NCBI GenBank assembly: GCA_964460485.1 | Contig: CAYWRY010000015.1 | Span: forward strand, 1 to 49,825 | Length of the DNA: 49,825 bases | Origin: VGRF01 sp964460485 | GTDB lineage: Bacteria; Myxococcota_A; UBA9160; UBA6930 | Reading direction: 5' to 3' | Part shown: piece after piece, positions 18,900 through 27,590 of the stretch | How the letters are laid out: each line of letters opens with the position of its first letter | Numbering within the stretch: the first letter of the stretch is position 1 | Notes under the pieces: model-generated | What the model was told of the DNA's origin: nothing | What the model saw: only the letters and a program-made list of their open reading frames with translations | Databases searched by the model: none | Program-made: the position numbers and the translations under genes

Positions 18900-19607
18900 G
18901 TGAACGCGGCGCCCTTTCTGTCCGTCGTTGTCCCGTTCTTCGACGAGCGGGACGCCGCCGCGGACCTTCACGCCGAGCTGGTCGCCGCGCTCGCCGGCGT
19001 CGCGGGCGGCGTCGAGCTGCTCTACGTGGACGACGGCAGCCGGGACGGCACCGGCGAGGTGCTCGCGAAGCTCGCGGCGGAGGACTCGCGCGTGCGCGTG
19101 CTCTCGTTCCCCGCGAATCGCGGCCAGACCGCGGCGCTCGCCGCCGGGTTCCGTGCCGCGCGCGGCGAGGTGATCGCGACGCTCGATGGCGACGGGCAGA
19201 ACGACCCCGCCGACCTGCCGCGCCTGCTCGCCGCGCTGGATGGCGCCGACGTGGTGAACGGGATCCGCACGAACCGCTGCGACGCGTGGCACCGCAGGCT
19301 CTCGTCGCGCGTCGCGAACGCCGTGCGCAACTGGGCCACCGGCGAACGGGTCACCGACGTCGGCTGCTCGCTGCGCGTGATGCGCGCCAGCCACCTGCGC
19401 CGCGTCAAGCTCCAGCGCGGAATGCACCGCTTTCTGCCCACGTTGTTACGGCTCGAAGGTGCGCGCCTCGCCGAGCTGCCCGTCAGCCACCGCCCCCGTC
19501 GCACGGGTCGCTCGAAGTACGGCATCTCGAACCGCCTCTTCGTCGTCCTCGCTGACCTCCTCGCCGTGCGCTGGATGATCCGCCGCCACCTGCCGAACGA
19601 CGACTGA
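18900..19607 (+). CDS. Family 2 glycosyltransferase, dolichol-phosphate mannosyltransferase-like
   Basis: A 235-aa GT-A fold enzyme. The N-terminal VVVPFFDE and YVDDGSRDGT motifs bind the nucleotide sugar, and DGDGQNDP holds the metal-binding DxD. The segment around GIRTNRCDAWHRRLSS matches the DPM1/ArnC type, which makes polyprenyl-phosphate sugars. Unlike ArnC it has no C-terminal membrane helices, so it would act as a soluble or peripheral enzyme. GTG 18900 follows a GAGG by 5 nt. It may supply the donor for the nearby GT39 enzyme. Confidence 0.88.
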   Translation: MNAAPFLSVVVPFFDERDAAADLHAELVAALAGVAGGVELLYVDDGSRDGTGEVLAKLAAEDSRVRVLSFPANRGQTAALAAGFRAARGEVIATLDGDGQNDPADLPRLLAALDGADVVNGIRTNRCDAWHRRLSSRVANAVRNWATGERVTDVGCSLRVMRASHLRRVKLQRGMHRFLPTLLRLEGARLAELPVSHRPRRTGRSKYGISNRLFVVLADLLAVRWMIRRHLPNDD

Positions 19608-20004
19608 GCGAACCCCTCACCCCGCACCCCTCCGCGTACCTCTCCGCGCAGCAGCCAACCTCCGCGCCCCGCTGAATCGAGAGCGCCCCCAGGCGCTCTC
19701 GATTCGGTGCCTCTCGCTCACGACCTCGCTCCTCCCGCTTCTTCCTCTTCTTTCCTCTTTCTCCGCCGAGATCCGCGACCGGGTTCCACCGCGCAGCGCC
19801 GGCGCAGGGGCGGGCGAGCCGGGCGGATTGCAGCGCAGGGCCCGACACCGCCGAGCTCGACGCGCGCCTGCGCGCATCGCCTCCTCGCTGTGAGCGCAAA
19901 GCACGCCCGAACGCCGCGCGCTCTCCTCCACCCGATGCGGCGAACCTCACAGTGAGGGCCCGGAGTCGCAACCGGCCGGCCCGCTCGCCCCTGCGCCTCC
20001 GCGC
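19608..20004. other. Gene-free convergent spacer
   Basis: This stretch of about 400 bp separates the GT2 gene from the minus-strand SUI1 gene. It holds a strong hairpin (19674-19705) and a pure pyrimidine run of 26 nt (19739-19764), unusual against the GC-rich background. I see no gene: reading frames here are low-complexity and lack ribosome binding sites. Confidence 0.6.
19674..19705. terminator. Bidirectional terminator-like hairpin
   Basis: A perfect 14-bp inverted repeat (19674-19687 with 19692-19705) with a 4-nt CCCA loop lies between two convergent genes. There is no T-run on the plus strand directly after it. Position and stem strength suggest it ends transcription from the plus side, and possibly from both. 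Confidence 0.65.
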
Positions 20005-20331
20005 TCAACCCCCCGCCAGCTTCACCGCAAACCCGCGCCGCTGCAGCTCCGACACGATCTTCTCCCGATGGTCGCCCTGGATCTCGATCACCCAGTCCTT
20101 GACCGTCCCTCCCGTCCCGCACAGCCGCTTCAGCTCGCCCGCGAGCTCGCGGAGCGCGTCCTCGGCGACGCCGACGCCGGCGATCGTCGTGACCGTCTTG
20201 CCGCCGCGGCCTTGGGACTCTCGCCGCACGCGCACGATCCCGTCGCCGCGCGGCGCGCGCGGCCGCTCGGGCTCGTGCGCGATGCGCCCCTTGCCCGTCG
20301 AGTAGACGGTGCGATCTCGCTCCCGGCTCAC
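20005..20331 (-). CDS. yciH: SUI1/YciH family translation initiation factor-like protein
   Basis: A 108-aa protein with the eIF1/SUI1 fold signature: RRESQGRGGKTVTTIAG, then ELKRLCGTGGTVKDW, then IEIQGDHREKIVSELQRRGF. Bacterial YciH is a homologue of eIF1 reported to affect start-codon selection and stress translation; its role here is inferred. GTG 20331 overlaps the stop of the upstream DsbA-like gene (GTGA), so it is the third gene of a coupled operon with the CoA-binding protein and the DsbA-like protein. Confidence 0.92.
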   Translation of the reverse strand: MSRERDRTVYSTGKGRIAHEPERPRAPRGDGIVRVRRESQGRGGKTVTTIAGVGVAEDALRELAGELKRLCGTGGTVKDWVIEIQGDHREKIVSELQRRGFAVKLAGG

Positions 20332-20942
20332 GCCAGGACCCCTGCGCGCGTGCGCTGCGCGAAGCGTTCCAATACGCGCTTCATGGTGTCCTCGCTCTGG
20401 ATGCCGCCGAACGGCCACGTGCCCAGCATGAAGGTGGGAACGCCGGTCACCTGCTCCGCGAGCGCCAGCTCGGTCTTCACCTCGAGCTCGCGGCGGCCGC
20501 GTGCGAGGTCGCGCTCGGCGAGCGGCAGCGCGATCTCGCGCGCGAGAGCGAGCACCTCGTCGTCGCTCGGCGCGAGGCGGCTCTCTTCGAACAGCGCGGT
20601 GAACACCCGCTCGCGCCAGGTGGCGCCGCGGCCTGCGCGCTCGGCGGCGCAGGCGGCGGCGTTCACGCCGCTCGAGTCGGGCCAGACGCGCGGGACGCGC
20701 AGCTCGACGCCGAGCTCGGCGGCGACGCGCTGCGCGTTCTCGCGGCGCGGCGCGGGCACCTCCGCGCCCGCCCGATACGAGCCGAGCAGGCGGCCGAGGT
20801 CGACGGGCGTCCACGCGAGGGCGATGCCGAGCTCCGCCAGCGTCCCGCCCATGCGCTGCATCACGCGGTGCGCGACGTAACAGAGGCTCGACGCGAAGTC
20901 GAAGTGCACGCGCACGGCCAGCACGGCGGGCGCCGCGCCCAT
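20328..20942 (-). CDS. DsbA family / 2-hydroxychromene-2-carboxylate isomerase-like oxidoreductase
   Basis: A 204-aa thioredoxin-fold protein with the DsbA/GST-kappa insertion. The N-terminal strand VRVHFDFASSLCYVAH carries a lone Cys where DsbA has CxxC and isomerases have Ser, and the cis-proline loop is VTGVPTFMLG. FrnE-like disulfide isomerases and 2-hydroxychromene-2-carboxylate isomerases are the nearest groups. The single Cys makes a GSH-dependent isomerase or a monothiol enzyme more likely than a dithiol oxidase (inference). Its ATG overlaps the stop of the CoA-binding gene (ATGA), and its stop overlaps the yciH start. Confidence 0.85.
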   Translation of the reverse strand: MGAAPAVLAVRVHFDFASSLCYVAHRVMQRMGGTLAELGIALAWTPVDLGRLLGSYRAGAEVPAPRRENAQRVAAELGVELRVPRVWPDSSGVNAAACAAERAGRGATWRERVFTALFEESRLAPSDDEVLALAREIALPLAERDLARGRRELEVKTELALAEQVTGVPTFMLGTWPFGGIQSEDTMKRVLERFAQRTRAGVLA

Positions 20943-21370
20943 CAGTGGTCGGGCGTCGCGCGGAACAGGCGCGCGTGCTCGACCATCAGGCAGCGGTCCT
21001 CCACCACCGCGATGCCGGCCGCCTCGAGCTTTGCGGTGGCGGGGTGCGCGATGCCGAGCTGGAGCCACACCGCCTTGGGCTTGTGCTTCATCGCGAGGAT
21101 CTCGTCCACGTGCGCGGGGATGTGGGCGGGCGCGCGGAACACGTTCACCAGGTCGACGGGCTCGGCGAGCTCGCCCACGCTCCCCACGGCGCGCTCGCCC
21201 AGTACCTCCGCGAGCTTCGGCGAGACGGGGCGGATCGCGAAGCCGTGCCGCTGCATGTAATGGGGGACGCGGAACGCATCGTCGTCTCGCCCGGCCTTGA
21301 TGCCGAGCACGGCGATCGTGCGCGTGCGCCCCAGCAGCTCTCTCAGCTCGCGGTCGGTGCGCAGCGGCAT
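20942..21370 (-). CDS. CoA-binding domain protein (YccU-like)
   Basis: A 142-aa single-domain Rossmann protein of the CoA-binding type 2 family. The nucleotide-binding start is TIAVLGIKAG, followed by PVSPKLAEVLGERA, VDLVNVFR and the KAVWLQLGI block typical of the YccU/succinyl-CoA synthetase-like fold. The cellular role is unknown, with CoA-derivative sensing suggested for the family. ATG 21370 has GGGAG upstream. It is the first gene of a fully overlapping three-gene operon and is divergent from the M16 peptidase pair. Confidence 0.9.
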   Translation of the reverse strand: MPLRTDRELRELLGRTRTIAVLGIKAGRDDDAFRVPHYMQRHGFAIRPVSPKLAEVLGERAVGSVGELAEPVDLVNVFRAPAHIPAHVDEILAMKHKPKAVWLQLGIAHPATAKLEAAGIAVVEDRCLMVEHARLFRATPDH

Positions 21371-21403
21371 GAGCGGCTCCCGCGCGGCGTGCGGCGCGCT
21401 TCG

Positions 21404-21432
21404 TTGCTCGCACCATACGCGGCGGATAAGGT
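21404..21432 (+). promoter_or_regulatory. Predicted housekeeping promoter of the M16 operon
   Basis: TTGCTC at 21404-21409 and TAAGGT at 21427-21432 are 17 nt apart, and the start codon is at 21464. The same -10 hexamer TAAGGT occurs in the predicted promoter of the TetR gene at 24393-24398. Confidence 0.5.
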
Positions 21433-21463
21433 GCGCCGCCATCGTTCGCGCCGGGGGAATCGC

Positions 21464-22837
21464 GTGCGCTCCATCGCTCGCCGTGTGCTCGCTCTCGCCT
21501 GTCTCGCCGTCGCGAGCGCCGCGCCGGCGGCGTCCCCAGCGCCGAGCGCACACGCCATCGACGACCCTGCGCTGCGCACGCGCGTCTCGACGCTCGCGAA
21601 CGGTCTCACCGTGCTCACGCTCGAAGACCCGGCCTCGACCGCGGTCTCGCTGCAGATCTGGGTGAAGGTGGGCTCCGGCGACGAGTCGCGCTTCACTGGC
21701 ATCGCGCACCTGTTCGAGCACATGAATTTCCTCAGCTCGAAGAACCTGGCGCCGCTCGGGGCCGAGGCGTTCACGCGCCTCGTGGAGGAGCGCGGCGGGC
21801 GCATCAACGCCTACACGTCGCGCGACGTCACCGTCTACTTCGAGGACGTCGCGCCCGAGCATCTGCCCCTGATGATCGCGCTCGAGGGCGAGCGCTTCGC
21901 GAACCTTCAGGTGACGGAGGAGGCGCTCGCCGCGGAGCGGCAGGTGGTGATCGAGGAGCGGCGCCTTCGTTCGGAGAACGATCCCGAGGGCATGGCGTTC
22001 GAATCGCTGATGGCGCTGACCTATCAGGCCCACCCGTATCGCATTCCGACGGTGGGCTGGCAGAGCGACCTCGAGAAGGTGAGCGCCGCCGACTGCCAGG
22101 CGTTCTGGGAGACCTACTACGCCGCGAACAACCTCGTGATCGCGATCGCGGGCGCCTTCGACGCCGGCGAGGCGCTCGCGCTGGTCGAGAAGCACTTCGG
22201 GGCGCTGCGCAGCGCGGCGTCGATTCCGCGCAATCCGCAGGAGGAGCCGCCGCAGGACGGCGAGCGCCGCGCGGTGGAGCACTTCCCGGTGCAGGCGCCG
22301 ATCGTGCTCGCCGGGTTCCAGGCGCCTCCCACGGGCCACGCCGACGCCGACGCGCTGGACGTGGCGGCGGGCGTGCTGGCCAACGGGCGCACCAGCCGCC
22401 TCTATCGCGCGCTCGTGTTCGACGCGCCGCTCGCGCTCGCTCCCCAGGCCTTCTACTGGGAGATGCATCGCGCGGGCGTGTTCGTCGCCGGCGCGACGCT
22501 CCGGCCGGGCGTCGACGTCGCGCGCGCTGAGCGCGCGCTGTTCGCGGAGATCGCGCGCCTGGCCCAGCAGCCGCCGAAGCCCGAGGAGCTGGCGCGGGCG
22601 AAGCGCGCCCTCGAGGTGGCGTGGATCGGCGGGCAGGGCACCGCGCACGCGCTCGCCTCGCGCATCGCGCAGGACTACGTCGCCTACGGGCGCATCGAAT
22701 CGCTCGACGAGAAGCTGGCGGCGATCCAGCGCGTGAGCTCCGAAGACGTGCAGCGCGTCGTGCGCGAGTACCTTGCACCGAGCAAGCGCAACGTCGTGCA
22801 GGTCTTCCCGCCGCAAGCGGCGCAGGGGCAGCCGTGA
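21464..22837 (+). CDS. M16 zinc peptidase, catalytic subunit
   Basis: A 457-aa exported M16 (pitrilysin/mitochondrial processing peptidase-like) metallopeptidase. A signal peptide (residues 1-25) precedes the inverted zinc motif HLFEH near residue 86, with the third ligand Glu in the EERRLRSEND helix. The C-terminal M16 domain follows. Such enzymes degrade peptides in the periplasm. GTG 21464 follows GGGGGAA closely. The stop overlaps the GTG of a second M16 gene, giving a catalytic/non-catalytic pair as in processing peptidases. Confidence 0.93.
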   Translation: MRSIARRVLALACLAVASAAPAASPAPSAHAIDDPALRTRVSTLANGLTVLTLEDPASTAVSLQIWVKVGSGDESRFTGIAHLFEHMNFLSSKNLAPLGAEAFTRLVEERGGRINAYTSRDVTVYFEDVAPEHLPLMIALEGERFANLQVTEEALAAERQVVIEERRLRSENDPEGMAFESLMALTYQAHPYRIPTVGWQSDLEKVSAADCQAFWETYYAANNLVIAIAGAFDAGEALALVEKHFGALRSAASIPRNPQEEPPQDGERRAVEHFPVQAPIVLAGFQAPPTGHADADALDVAAGVLANGRTSRLYRALVFDAPLALAPQAFYWEMHRAGVFVAGATLRPGVDVARAERALFAEIARLAQQPPKPEELARAKRALEVAWIGGQGTAHALASRIAQDYVAYGRIESLDEKLAAIQRVSSEDVQRVVREYLAPSKRNVVQVFPPQAAQGQP

Positions 22838-24279
22838 CGCCCCGCTGCGTCGCGTTCGCCGTCGCTGCCCTGGCGCTCGCCGCGGCCTGCGCGAGCACGT
22901 CCCCCGCGAAGCCGGACGCTGCCGTGCGCGAGCCCTTCGCGTGGGAGCAGCCGCCCGCCGCCGCGATCGAGCGGCCGATCGTCGACCCCGCACGCCTGCA
23001 CCGCGCCACGCTCTCGAACGGGCTGCGCGTGGTCGTGCTGCAGGACCACCGGCTGCCGCGCCTGTCGGCGGGCTTCGTCGCGCTGCGCGGTGTCGCGATC
23101 GAGGCTCCCGACGAGCTGGGCATCGCGGCTTTCACGGCGGCGCTGATGGAGCGCGGCGCCGGCGCACGCGACGCGCTCGCGCTGGCCGCGGCGGTCGACG
23201 ATCTCGGTGCCGAGCTCGAGGTGGCTGCGGACTGGGACACGCTGCGCGCGAGCGTGTCGGGCCTCTCGCGCGACTCCGACGCGCTGCTCGGCGTGCTCGC
23301 CGACGTCGTGCGGCGGCCGCGCTTCGGCGCGGAGGACGCGAAGCGCGTCGTCGCCGAGCAGCGCGCCGCCCTCGCACAGGCAAAGGACGACCCCGCGACC
23401 CTCGCCGCCCAGCACCTGATGCGCGCGCTCTACGACGGGCACCGGTTCGGCTCGCCCTCGGCGGGCGTCGACGCCACGGTCGCGCGCTTCGGCCCCGCCG
23501 CGGCGCGCGCCTTCCACGCGCGCGTCGTCACGCCGGCGGGCGCGATCCTGTGGGCGGCCGGCGACGTCGATCCCGGCGCGTTCGTCGCCCGCGCGCAGCG
23601 CGACTTCGGCGACCTGGACGGAGGCACCGTCGCGCCGCTGCCCGCGCCGCCGCCTGCGCCGACCGCGCGGCGCGTGGTGGTCGTGGATCGCCCCGAGCTC
23701 GGGCAGGCGCAGGTCGCGCTCGGGCACGAGGGCATCGCTCGCGACGACGTGCGCCGCCTGGAGGCGCAGCTGCTGAACACCGCCTTCGGCGCCGGCGGCT
23801 TCTCCGCGCGCCTGATGGCGCGCATCCGTGCCACGGAGGGACTCACCTACGGCATCCACGCGCAGTTCGTGCAGCACCGCGCGCCGGGGCCGTTCGTGAT
23901 CTCGGCCGCGACGCGCGTCCCGAAGGTGGGCCAGCTCCTGGCGAGCACCTTCGAGGAGCTCGCGCGCGTGCGCAGCGATCCGCCGCGCGGCGAGGAGCTC
24001 GAGCACGCGCGCAGCCTGCGCACCGGCAGCTTCCCACTCTCGCTCGAGACGACCGCCGCCGTGATCCGCGCGCTCGTCGACCTCGAGGTGTACGGCCTCC
24101 CGCCCGACACGCTCGACACCTACCGCTCGCGCATGCGCGCGATCACGGCGGAGCAGATCGCCGACGCGGCGAGCGCCCTGGTCCATCCGGAGCGGGCGAC
24201 GATCGTCGTCGTCGGGCCCGCCGCGGACCTGCGCGAGCCGCTCTCCGCTTACGGCGAGGTCGAGGTGGTGGCGCCCTAG
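22834..24279 (+). CDS. M16 family partner subunit, lipoprotein, zinc motif lost
   Basis: A 481-aa M16 homologue with a lipoprotein signal (lipobox LAAAC, Cys near residue 20), so it is probably anchored in a membrane. The HxxEH site is replaced by AAFTAALMERG, so it cannot bind zinc in the usual way. The C-terminal R...Y substrate-binding motif is kept (ARIRATEGLTYGIH), as in the non-catalytic subunits of M16 heterodimers. GTG 22834 overlaps the preceding stop (GTGA). It most likely pairs with the catalytic subunit to form the clam-shell chamber. Confidence 0.92.
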   Translation: MTPRCVAFAVAALALAAACASTSPAKPDAAVREPFAWEQPPAAAIERPIVDPARLHRATLSNGLRVVVLQDHRLPRLSAGFVALRGVAIEAPDELGIAAFTAALMERGAGARDALALAAAVDDLGAELEVAADWDTLRASVSGLSRDSDALLGVLADVVRRPRFGAEDAKRVVAEQRAALAQAKDDPATLAAQHLMRALYDGHRFGSPSAGVDATVARFGPAAARAFHARVVTPAGAILWAAGDVDPGAFVARAQRDFGDLDGGTVAPLPAPPPAPTARRVVVVDRPELGQAQVALGHEGIARDDVRRLEAQLLNTAFGAGGFSARLMARIRATEGLTYGIHAQFVQHRAPGPFVISAATRVPKVGQLLASTFEELARVRSDPPRGEELEHARSLRTGSFPLSLETTAAVIRALVDLEVYGLPPDTLDTYRSRMRAITAEQIADAASALVHPERATIVVVGPAADLREPLSAYGEVEVVAP

Positions 24280-24368
24280 GCGCGCCGCGGCGCCCGTACG
24301 GACCGACCGCAGTTCGGCAGCGGCGGCCCCCGCGACCCGGAGTCAGGCTGAGAGCCGCGGCATTTTTC

Positions 24369-24425
24369 TTGCCGTCCGACCGACCGGTCGCCTAAGGTAC
24401 CGCGCGCCTTCGACCGATTGGTCGA
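24369..24425 (+). promoter_or_regulatory. Promoter with palindromic TetR-type operators
   Basis: TTGCCG at 24369-24374 and TAAGGT at 24393-24398 form a likely -35/-10 pair (18-nt spacer). The spacer contains the perfect palindrome CGACCGGTCG at 24381-24390. A second palindrome, TCGACC-GATT-GGTCGA, lies at 24410-24425. Both share CGACC half-sites, which are common in TetR/AcrR operators. Autorepression of the TetR gene and its coupled diiron gene is inferred. Confidence 0.65.
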
Positions 24426-24455
24426 GGCGTTCGGACACCCGAGAGGACCCCCCGA

Positions 24456-25091
24456 GTGCTCCCCACCTCGCGCGAGAAGATCCTGGACGTCGCCGAGGCG
24501 CGCTTCGCCCAGCGCGGCTACGCGGGGGTGGGTCTGCGTGAGGTGGCCGACGCGGCGGGGCTAGGGAAGTCCTCGCTCTTCCACCACTTCCCGAGCAAGG
24601 CCGCCCTCTACGGCGCCGTGCTCGACCGCGTGATCGAGCGCATCGACCTGCGCATGCGCCATGCCCTCGCGGCCGGCCGCGACGCGCGCGCGCAGCTCTC
24701 GGCCGCCGTCGTCGCGCTGATCGACACGCTCGCCGAGGATCCGCCCGCGGCGCGGCTCTTGCTCCGCACCGTCTTCGAGGATGACGACCTCTCGCCCAGC
24801 GAGGCGCCGGAGCTGACGGCCTCGGAGGCTCGCCTCGACGCGCTGATCGCGCGCATCGCGCAGGCGATCGACGACGGCATCGCCTCGGGTGCGCTGCGCC
24901 CGCTCTCGGTACCCGACGCGATCCAGACGCTGATCGGCGCGACCGTCTACCCGTTCGCTTCCGGCGAGTTCGGCGAGAAGCTCGCGGGCGAGATCTTCAG
25001 CGCCGACGCCGTCGCGCGCCGCAAGCGCGAGGTGCTGGGTCTGATCGAGCACGGTTGGATGCGCCCGCATTCCGAAGGAGAAGAGTCGTGA
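24456..25091 (+). CDS. TetR/AcrR family transcriptional regulator
   Basis: A 211-aa one-component repressor. The N-terminal helix-turn-helix (residues about 5-50) shows RFAQRGYAGVGLREVADAAGLGKSSLFHHF-type features, with the FHHFPSKAALY recognition block. The C-terminal ligand domain is divergent and gives no hint of the ligand. GTG 24456 has GAGAGGA 8 nt upstream. The stop overlaps the start of the diiron protein gene (GTGA), so regulator and target are made from one message. The palindromes at 24381 and 24410 are its likely binding sites. Confidence 0.92.
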   Translation: MLPTSREKILDVAEARFAQRGYAGVGLREVADAAGLGKSSLFHHFPSKAALYGAVLDRVIERIDLRMRHALAAGRDARAQLSAAVVALIDTLAEDPPAARLLLRTVFEDDDLSPSEAPELTASEARLDALIARIAQAIDDGIASGALRPLSVPDAIQTLIGATVYPFASGEFGEKLAGEIFSADAVARRKREVLGLIEHGWMRPHSEGEES

Positions 25092-26158
25092 AGAAGTTCC
25101 TGCCGGAGCACCGCAAGCAGTTGGGGCAGTTCGAGGTCGTCGACGTGGCGGACGCCGAGGCCGAGCGCCTGCGCGCGAAGGTGAACGACGAAGTGGCGCT
25201 CACCGTGAACTGGACCTGGGAGTACGGCAGCGAGGTCGCCGAGCTGCGCAACCTCTACGAGAAGGGCAAGGCGGCGCAGTGGAACGCGGAGACCGATCTC
25301 GACTGGTCGATTCCGGTGACGCCCGACGACTGGGTGCTCGCGCCCGAGGGCTCGCTGCTCGCGCAGGCGCTGAAGCTGATGGGCAAGGACGAGGCCACGC
25401 AGAAGCGCGCCGCGTTCGACGAGCTCAACTACCTGCTCTCGCAGCTACTGCACGGCGAGCAGGCCGCGCTCCAGCTCTGCGGCCAGCTCACCAACCTCTG
25501 CGACAAGATGGACCAGAAGTGGTACGCGGCCTCGCAGGTGATCGACGAGGCGCGCCACGTCGAGGTGCTGTCGAAGTTCCTGACGCGCAAGATGAACGGG
25601 ATCTACCCGGTCGGCGCGACGCTCAAGTACCTGCTCGACGAGCTGCTCGAGGCGAGGGGAGTGCAGAAGAAGACGCTCGGCATGCAGACGCTGTTCGAGG
25701 GCACCGCGGTCGGCATCATGGACCTGATGCGCACGATGAGCCGCAACGCGTTCGTCACCGAGATGATCAAGCGCATCGAGCAGGACGAAGCGCGCCATGC
25801 CGCCTTCGGCGTGCTCACCATGCGCCGCGTGGTGAAGGAGGCGACGGAGGCCGAGCGCCACGAGATGGAGGACTGGGCGTTCTCGATCCTCGAGACGCTG
25901 AACGCCAACCAGCAGCTCGACATGCTGAAGGTGCTCGGGCCCAAGTACGGGATCGACGCGCTGCCGTTCATGCAGCTCATCACGTCGATGCCGAACTTCG
26001 CCGATCTGAACAGCCCGATCTTCATGCACACGGTGGTGCCGAACCTCCAGCGCCTGGGCCTGCTCACCGAGCGCACCGAGGCCGGTTGGCGCCGCGTGGG
26101 CATGATGGTCGACCAACGCGGTGGTCCGCCGACGGGGAGCCTGCCGCTGGTCGCGTGA
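25088..26158 (+). CDS. Ferritin-like (R2/AurF-type) diiron protein
   Basis: A 356-aa soluble helical protein with two sets of diiron ligands: Glu in LLHGEQAA, ExxH in IDEARHVEV, Glu in LFEGTAVG and ExxH in EQDEARHAAF. This is the E...ExxH twice pattern of ferritin-like oxygenases and oxidases (ribonucleotide reductase R2, AurF, acyl-ACP desaturase). The substrate is unknown. The start has AAGGAG 8 nt upstream. Coupling to a TetR regulator suggests induction by a small hydrophobic molecule that the enzyme may oxidise (inference). Confidence 0.85.
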   Translation: MKKFLPEHRKQLGQFEVVDVADAEAERLRAKVNDEVALTVNWTWEYGSEVAELRNLYEKGKAAQWNAETDLDWSIPVTPDDWVLAPEGSLLAQALKLMGKDEATQKRAAFDELNYLLSQLLHGEQAALQLCGQLTNLCDKMDQKWYAASQVIDEARHVEVLSKFLTRKMNGIYPVGATLKYLLDELLEARGVQKKTLGMQTLFEGTAVGIMDLMRTMSRNAFVTEMIKRIEQDEARHAAFGVLTMRRVVKEATEAERHEMEDWAFSILETLNANQQLDMLKVLGPKYGIDALPFMQLITSMPNFADLNSPIFMHTVVPNLQRLGLLTERTEAGWRRVGMMVDQRGGPPTGSLPLVA

Positions 26159-26227
26159 GCGACGTCGCCGTCGACGCGGGCCGCGCGCCGCGCCACGCTC
26201 GCCCCGGGCGCGCGACGGGGGCGAGCG

Positions 26228-26572
26228 ATGGCGACAGCGGCGGCTGCGTTCACGAACTCGATCTCGGAGATCTACGACCGCTACCGCGGCCGGGTGCTGT
26301 TCGAGCGGTACGCGCGGGACCTAGCCGCGCGCCTCGCGCCGCCCGTGGCGCCGCGTGTGCTCGAGGTGGCCTGCGGAAGCGGCGTCGCCTCGCGGCAGCT
26401 CCGCGAGCGCCGCCGCGCGCGCCGAAGCGAGCGCATGTGGCCGCCGCGCGGCGACCATGACGCGCGCAGCGCGCCGGCAGCCGCGCTGCGACTCGCGCGC
26501 GCAGCGCAACCGGCCGCCCGCCGCGGGGTAGAAATCCGCGCGCTCGCGCTTCGGAGAAGGAGGCCTGGATGA
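26228..26572 (+). pseudogene. Class I SAM methyltransferase remnant (N-terminal fragment)
   Basis: The first 60 residues look like the start of a class I methyltransferase: FTNSISEIYDRYRG, then the SAM-binding motif I VLEVACGSGVASR. After that the frame becomes arginine-rich and unrelated to the family, and it ends inside the start of the next gene. The rest of the usual 250-280 aa enzyme is missing, so this is a deletion remnant. Confidence 0.65.
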
Positions 26573-27582
26573 CGACTGGACACCGGCAGCTCGGCTCTCG
26601 AGCCGCGTTCTCGGCGCTGGCGCTCGTCGCCGCGCTCGGCAGCGCGAGCGCCGCGCCCGCGCCCGTCGCCTACGACCCGCTCGCTTTGCCCGCCGGCGGC
26701 GCTCCGCGCGTCGTCGACACCGCGGTCCGCGACGGATCCCGCGAGATCCCGCTGCGCCTCTACCTGCCGGCGCAGCTCAGCGCGCCGGCGCCGGTCGTGC
26801 TCTTCAGCCACGGACTCGGCGGGTCGCGCGAGGGCAACGCCTATTGCGGCGAGCACTGGGCGGCGCGCGGCTTCGCCGCCGTCTTCCTTCAGCACCCGGG
26901 CAGCGACACGTCGGTGTGGCAGGGCGTGCCGCGCGAGGAGCGCATGGCCGCCATGCGCGACGCGGCGAGCCTCCAGAATTTTCGGCTGCGCGTGGGCGAC
27001 GTGAAGGCGACGCTCGACGCGCTCGAGGTCTGGAACGCGGCGGGCAGCGGGAACGAGCTCGCGGGCAAGCTCGACCTCGCGCACGTCGGCATGTCGGGCC
27101 ACTCGTTCGGCGCCGTCACCACGCAGGCCGTGAGCGGGCAGCGCGCGCCGCTCGTGGGCGACCGCTTCCGCGACTCGCGCATCACGGCGGCGCTGCCGAT
27201 GAGCCCGAGCAAGCCGCGCCGCGGCTCGGCGGAGGACGCCTTCGGGGCGGTGGGGATCCCCTGGCTGCTCATGACCGGCACGCACGACACGGCGGCGATC
27301 GGCGGGCAGACGGTGGCCACGCGGCTCGCCGTGTTCCCGGCGCTGCGCCCAGGCGACAAGTACGAGCTCGTGCTGAACGGCGCCGAGCACTCGGCGTTCA
27401 CGGACCGCCCGCTGCCCGGCGACCGGAAGCCGCGCAACCCGAACCATCACCGCGCGATCCTCGCGCTCAGCACCGCGTTTTGGGACGCCTACCTGCGCGG
27501 CGACGCCGCGGCGAAGGCGTGGCTGCAAGGCGAGGGCGCGCGCTCGGTGCTGGAGGCCGAGGATCGCTGGCGGCGGAAGTAG
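26569..27582 (+). CDS. Secreted alpha/beta hydrolase (PAF-acetylhydrolase/dienelactone hydrolase-like)
   Basis: A 337-aa exported alpha/beta hydrolase. A signal peptide (about residues 1-28, ending SASA) precedes a strand-turn with FSHGLGGSREG forming the oxyanion region. The nucleophile elbow is GMSGHSFGA, the acid is probably Asp in GTHDTA, and the base His is in GAEHSAF. The layout resembles plasma PAF-acetylhydrolase-like esterases acting on small esters. ATG 26569 has AAGGAGG close upstream. It sits between two gene remnants. Confidence 0.88.
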   Translation: MTTGHRQLGSRAAFSALALVAALGSASAAPAPVAYDPLALPAGGAPRVVDTAVRDGSREIPLRLYLPAQLSAPAPVVLFSHGLGGSREGNAYCGEHWAARGFAAVFLQHPGSDTSVWQGVPREERMAAMRDAASLQNFRLRVGDVKATLDALEVWNAAGSGNELAGKLDLAHVGMSGHSFGAVTTQAVSGQRAPLVGDRFRDSRITAALPMSPSKPRRGSAEDAFGAVGIPWLLMTGTHDTAAIGGQTVATRLAVFPALRPGDKYELVLNGAEHSAFTDRPLPGDRKPRNPNHHRAILALSTAFWDAYLRGDAAAKAWLQGEGARSVLEAEDRWRRK

Positions 27583-27590
27583 CCGGCGCC

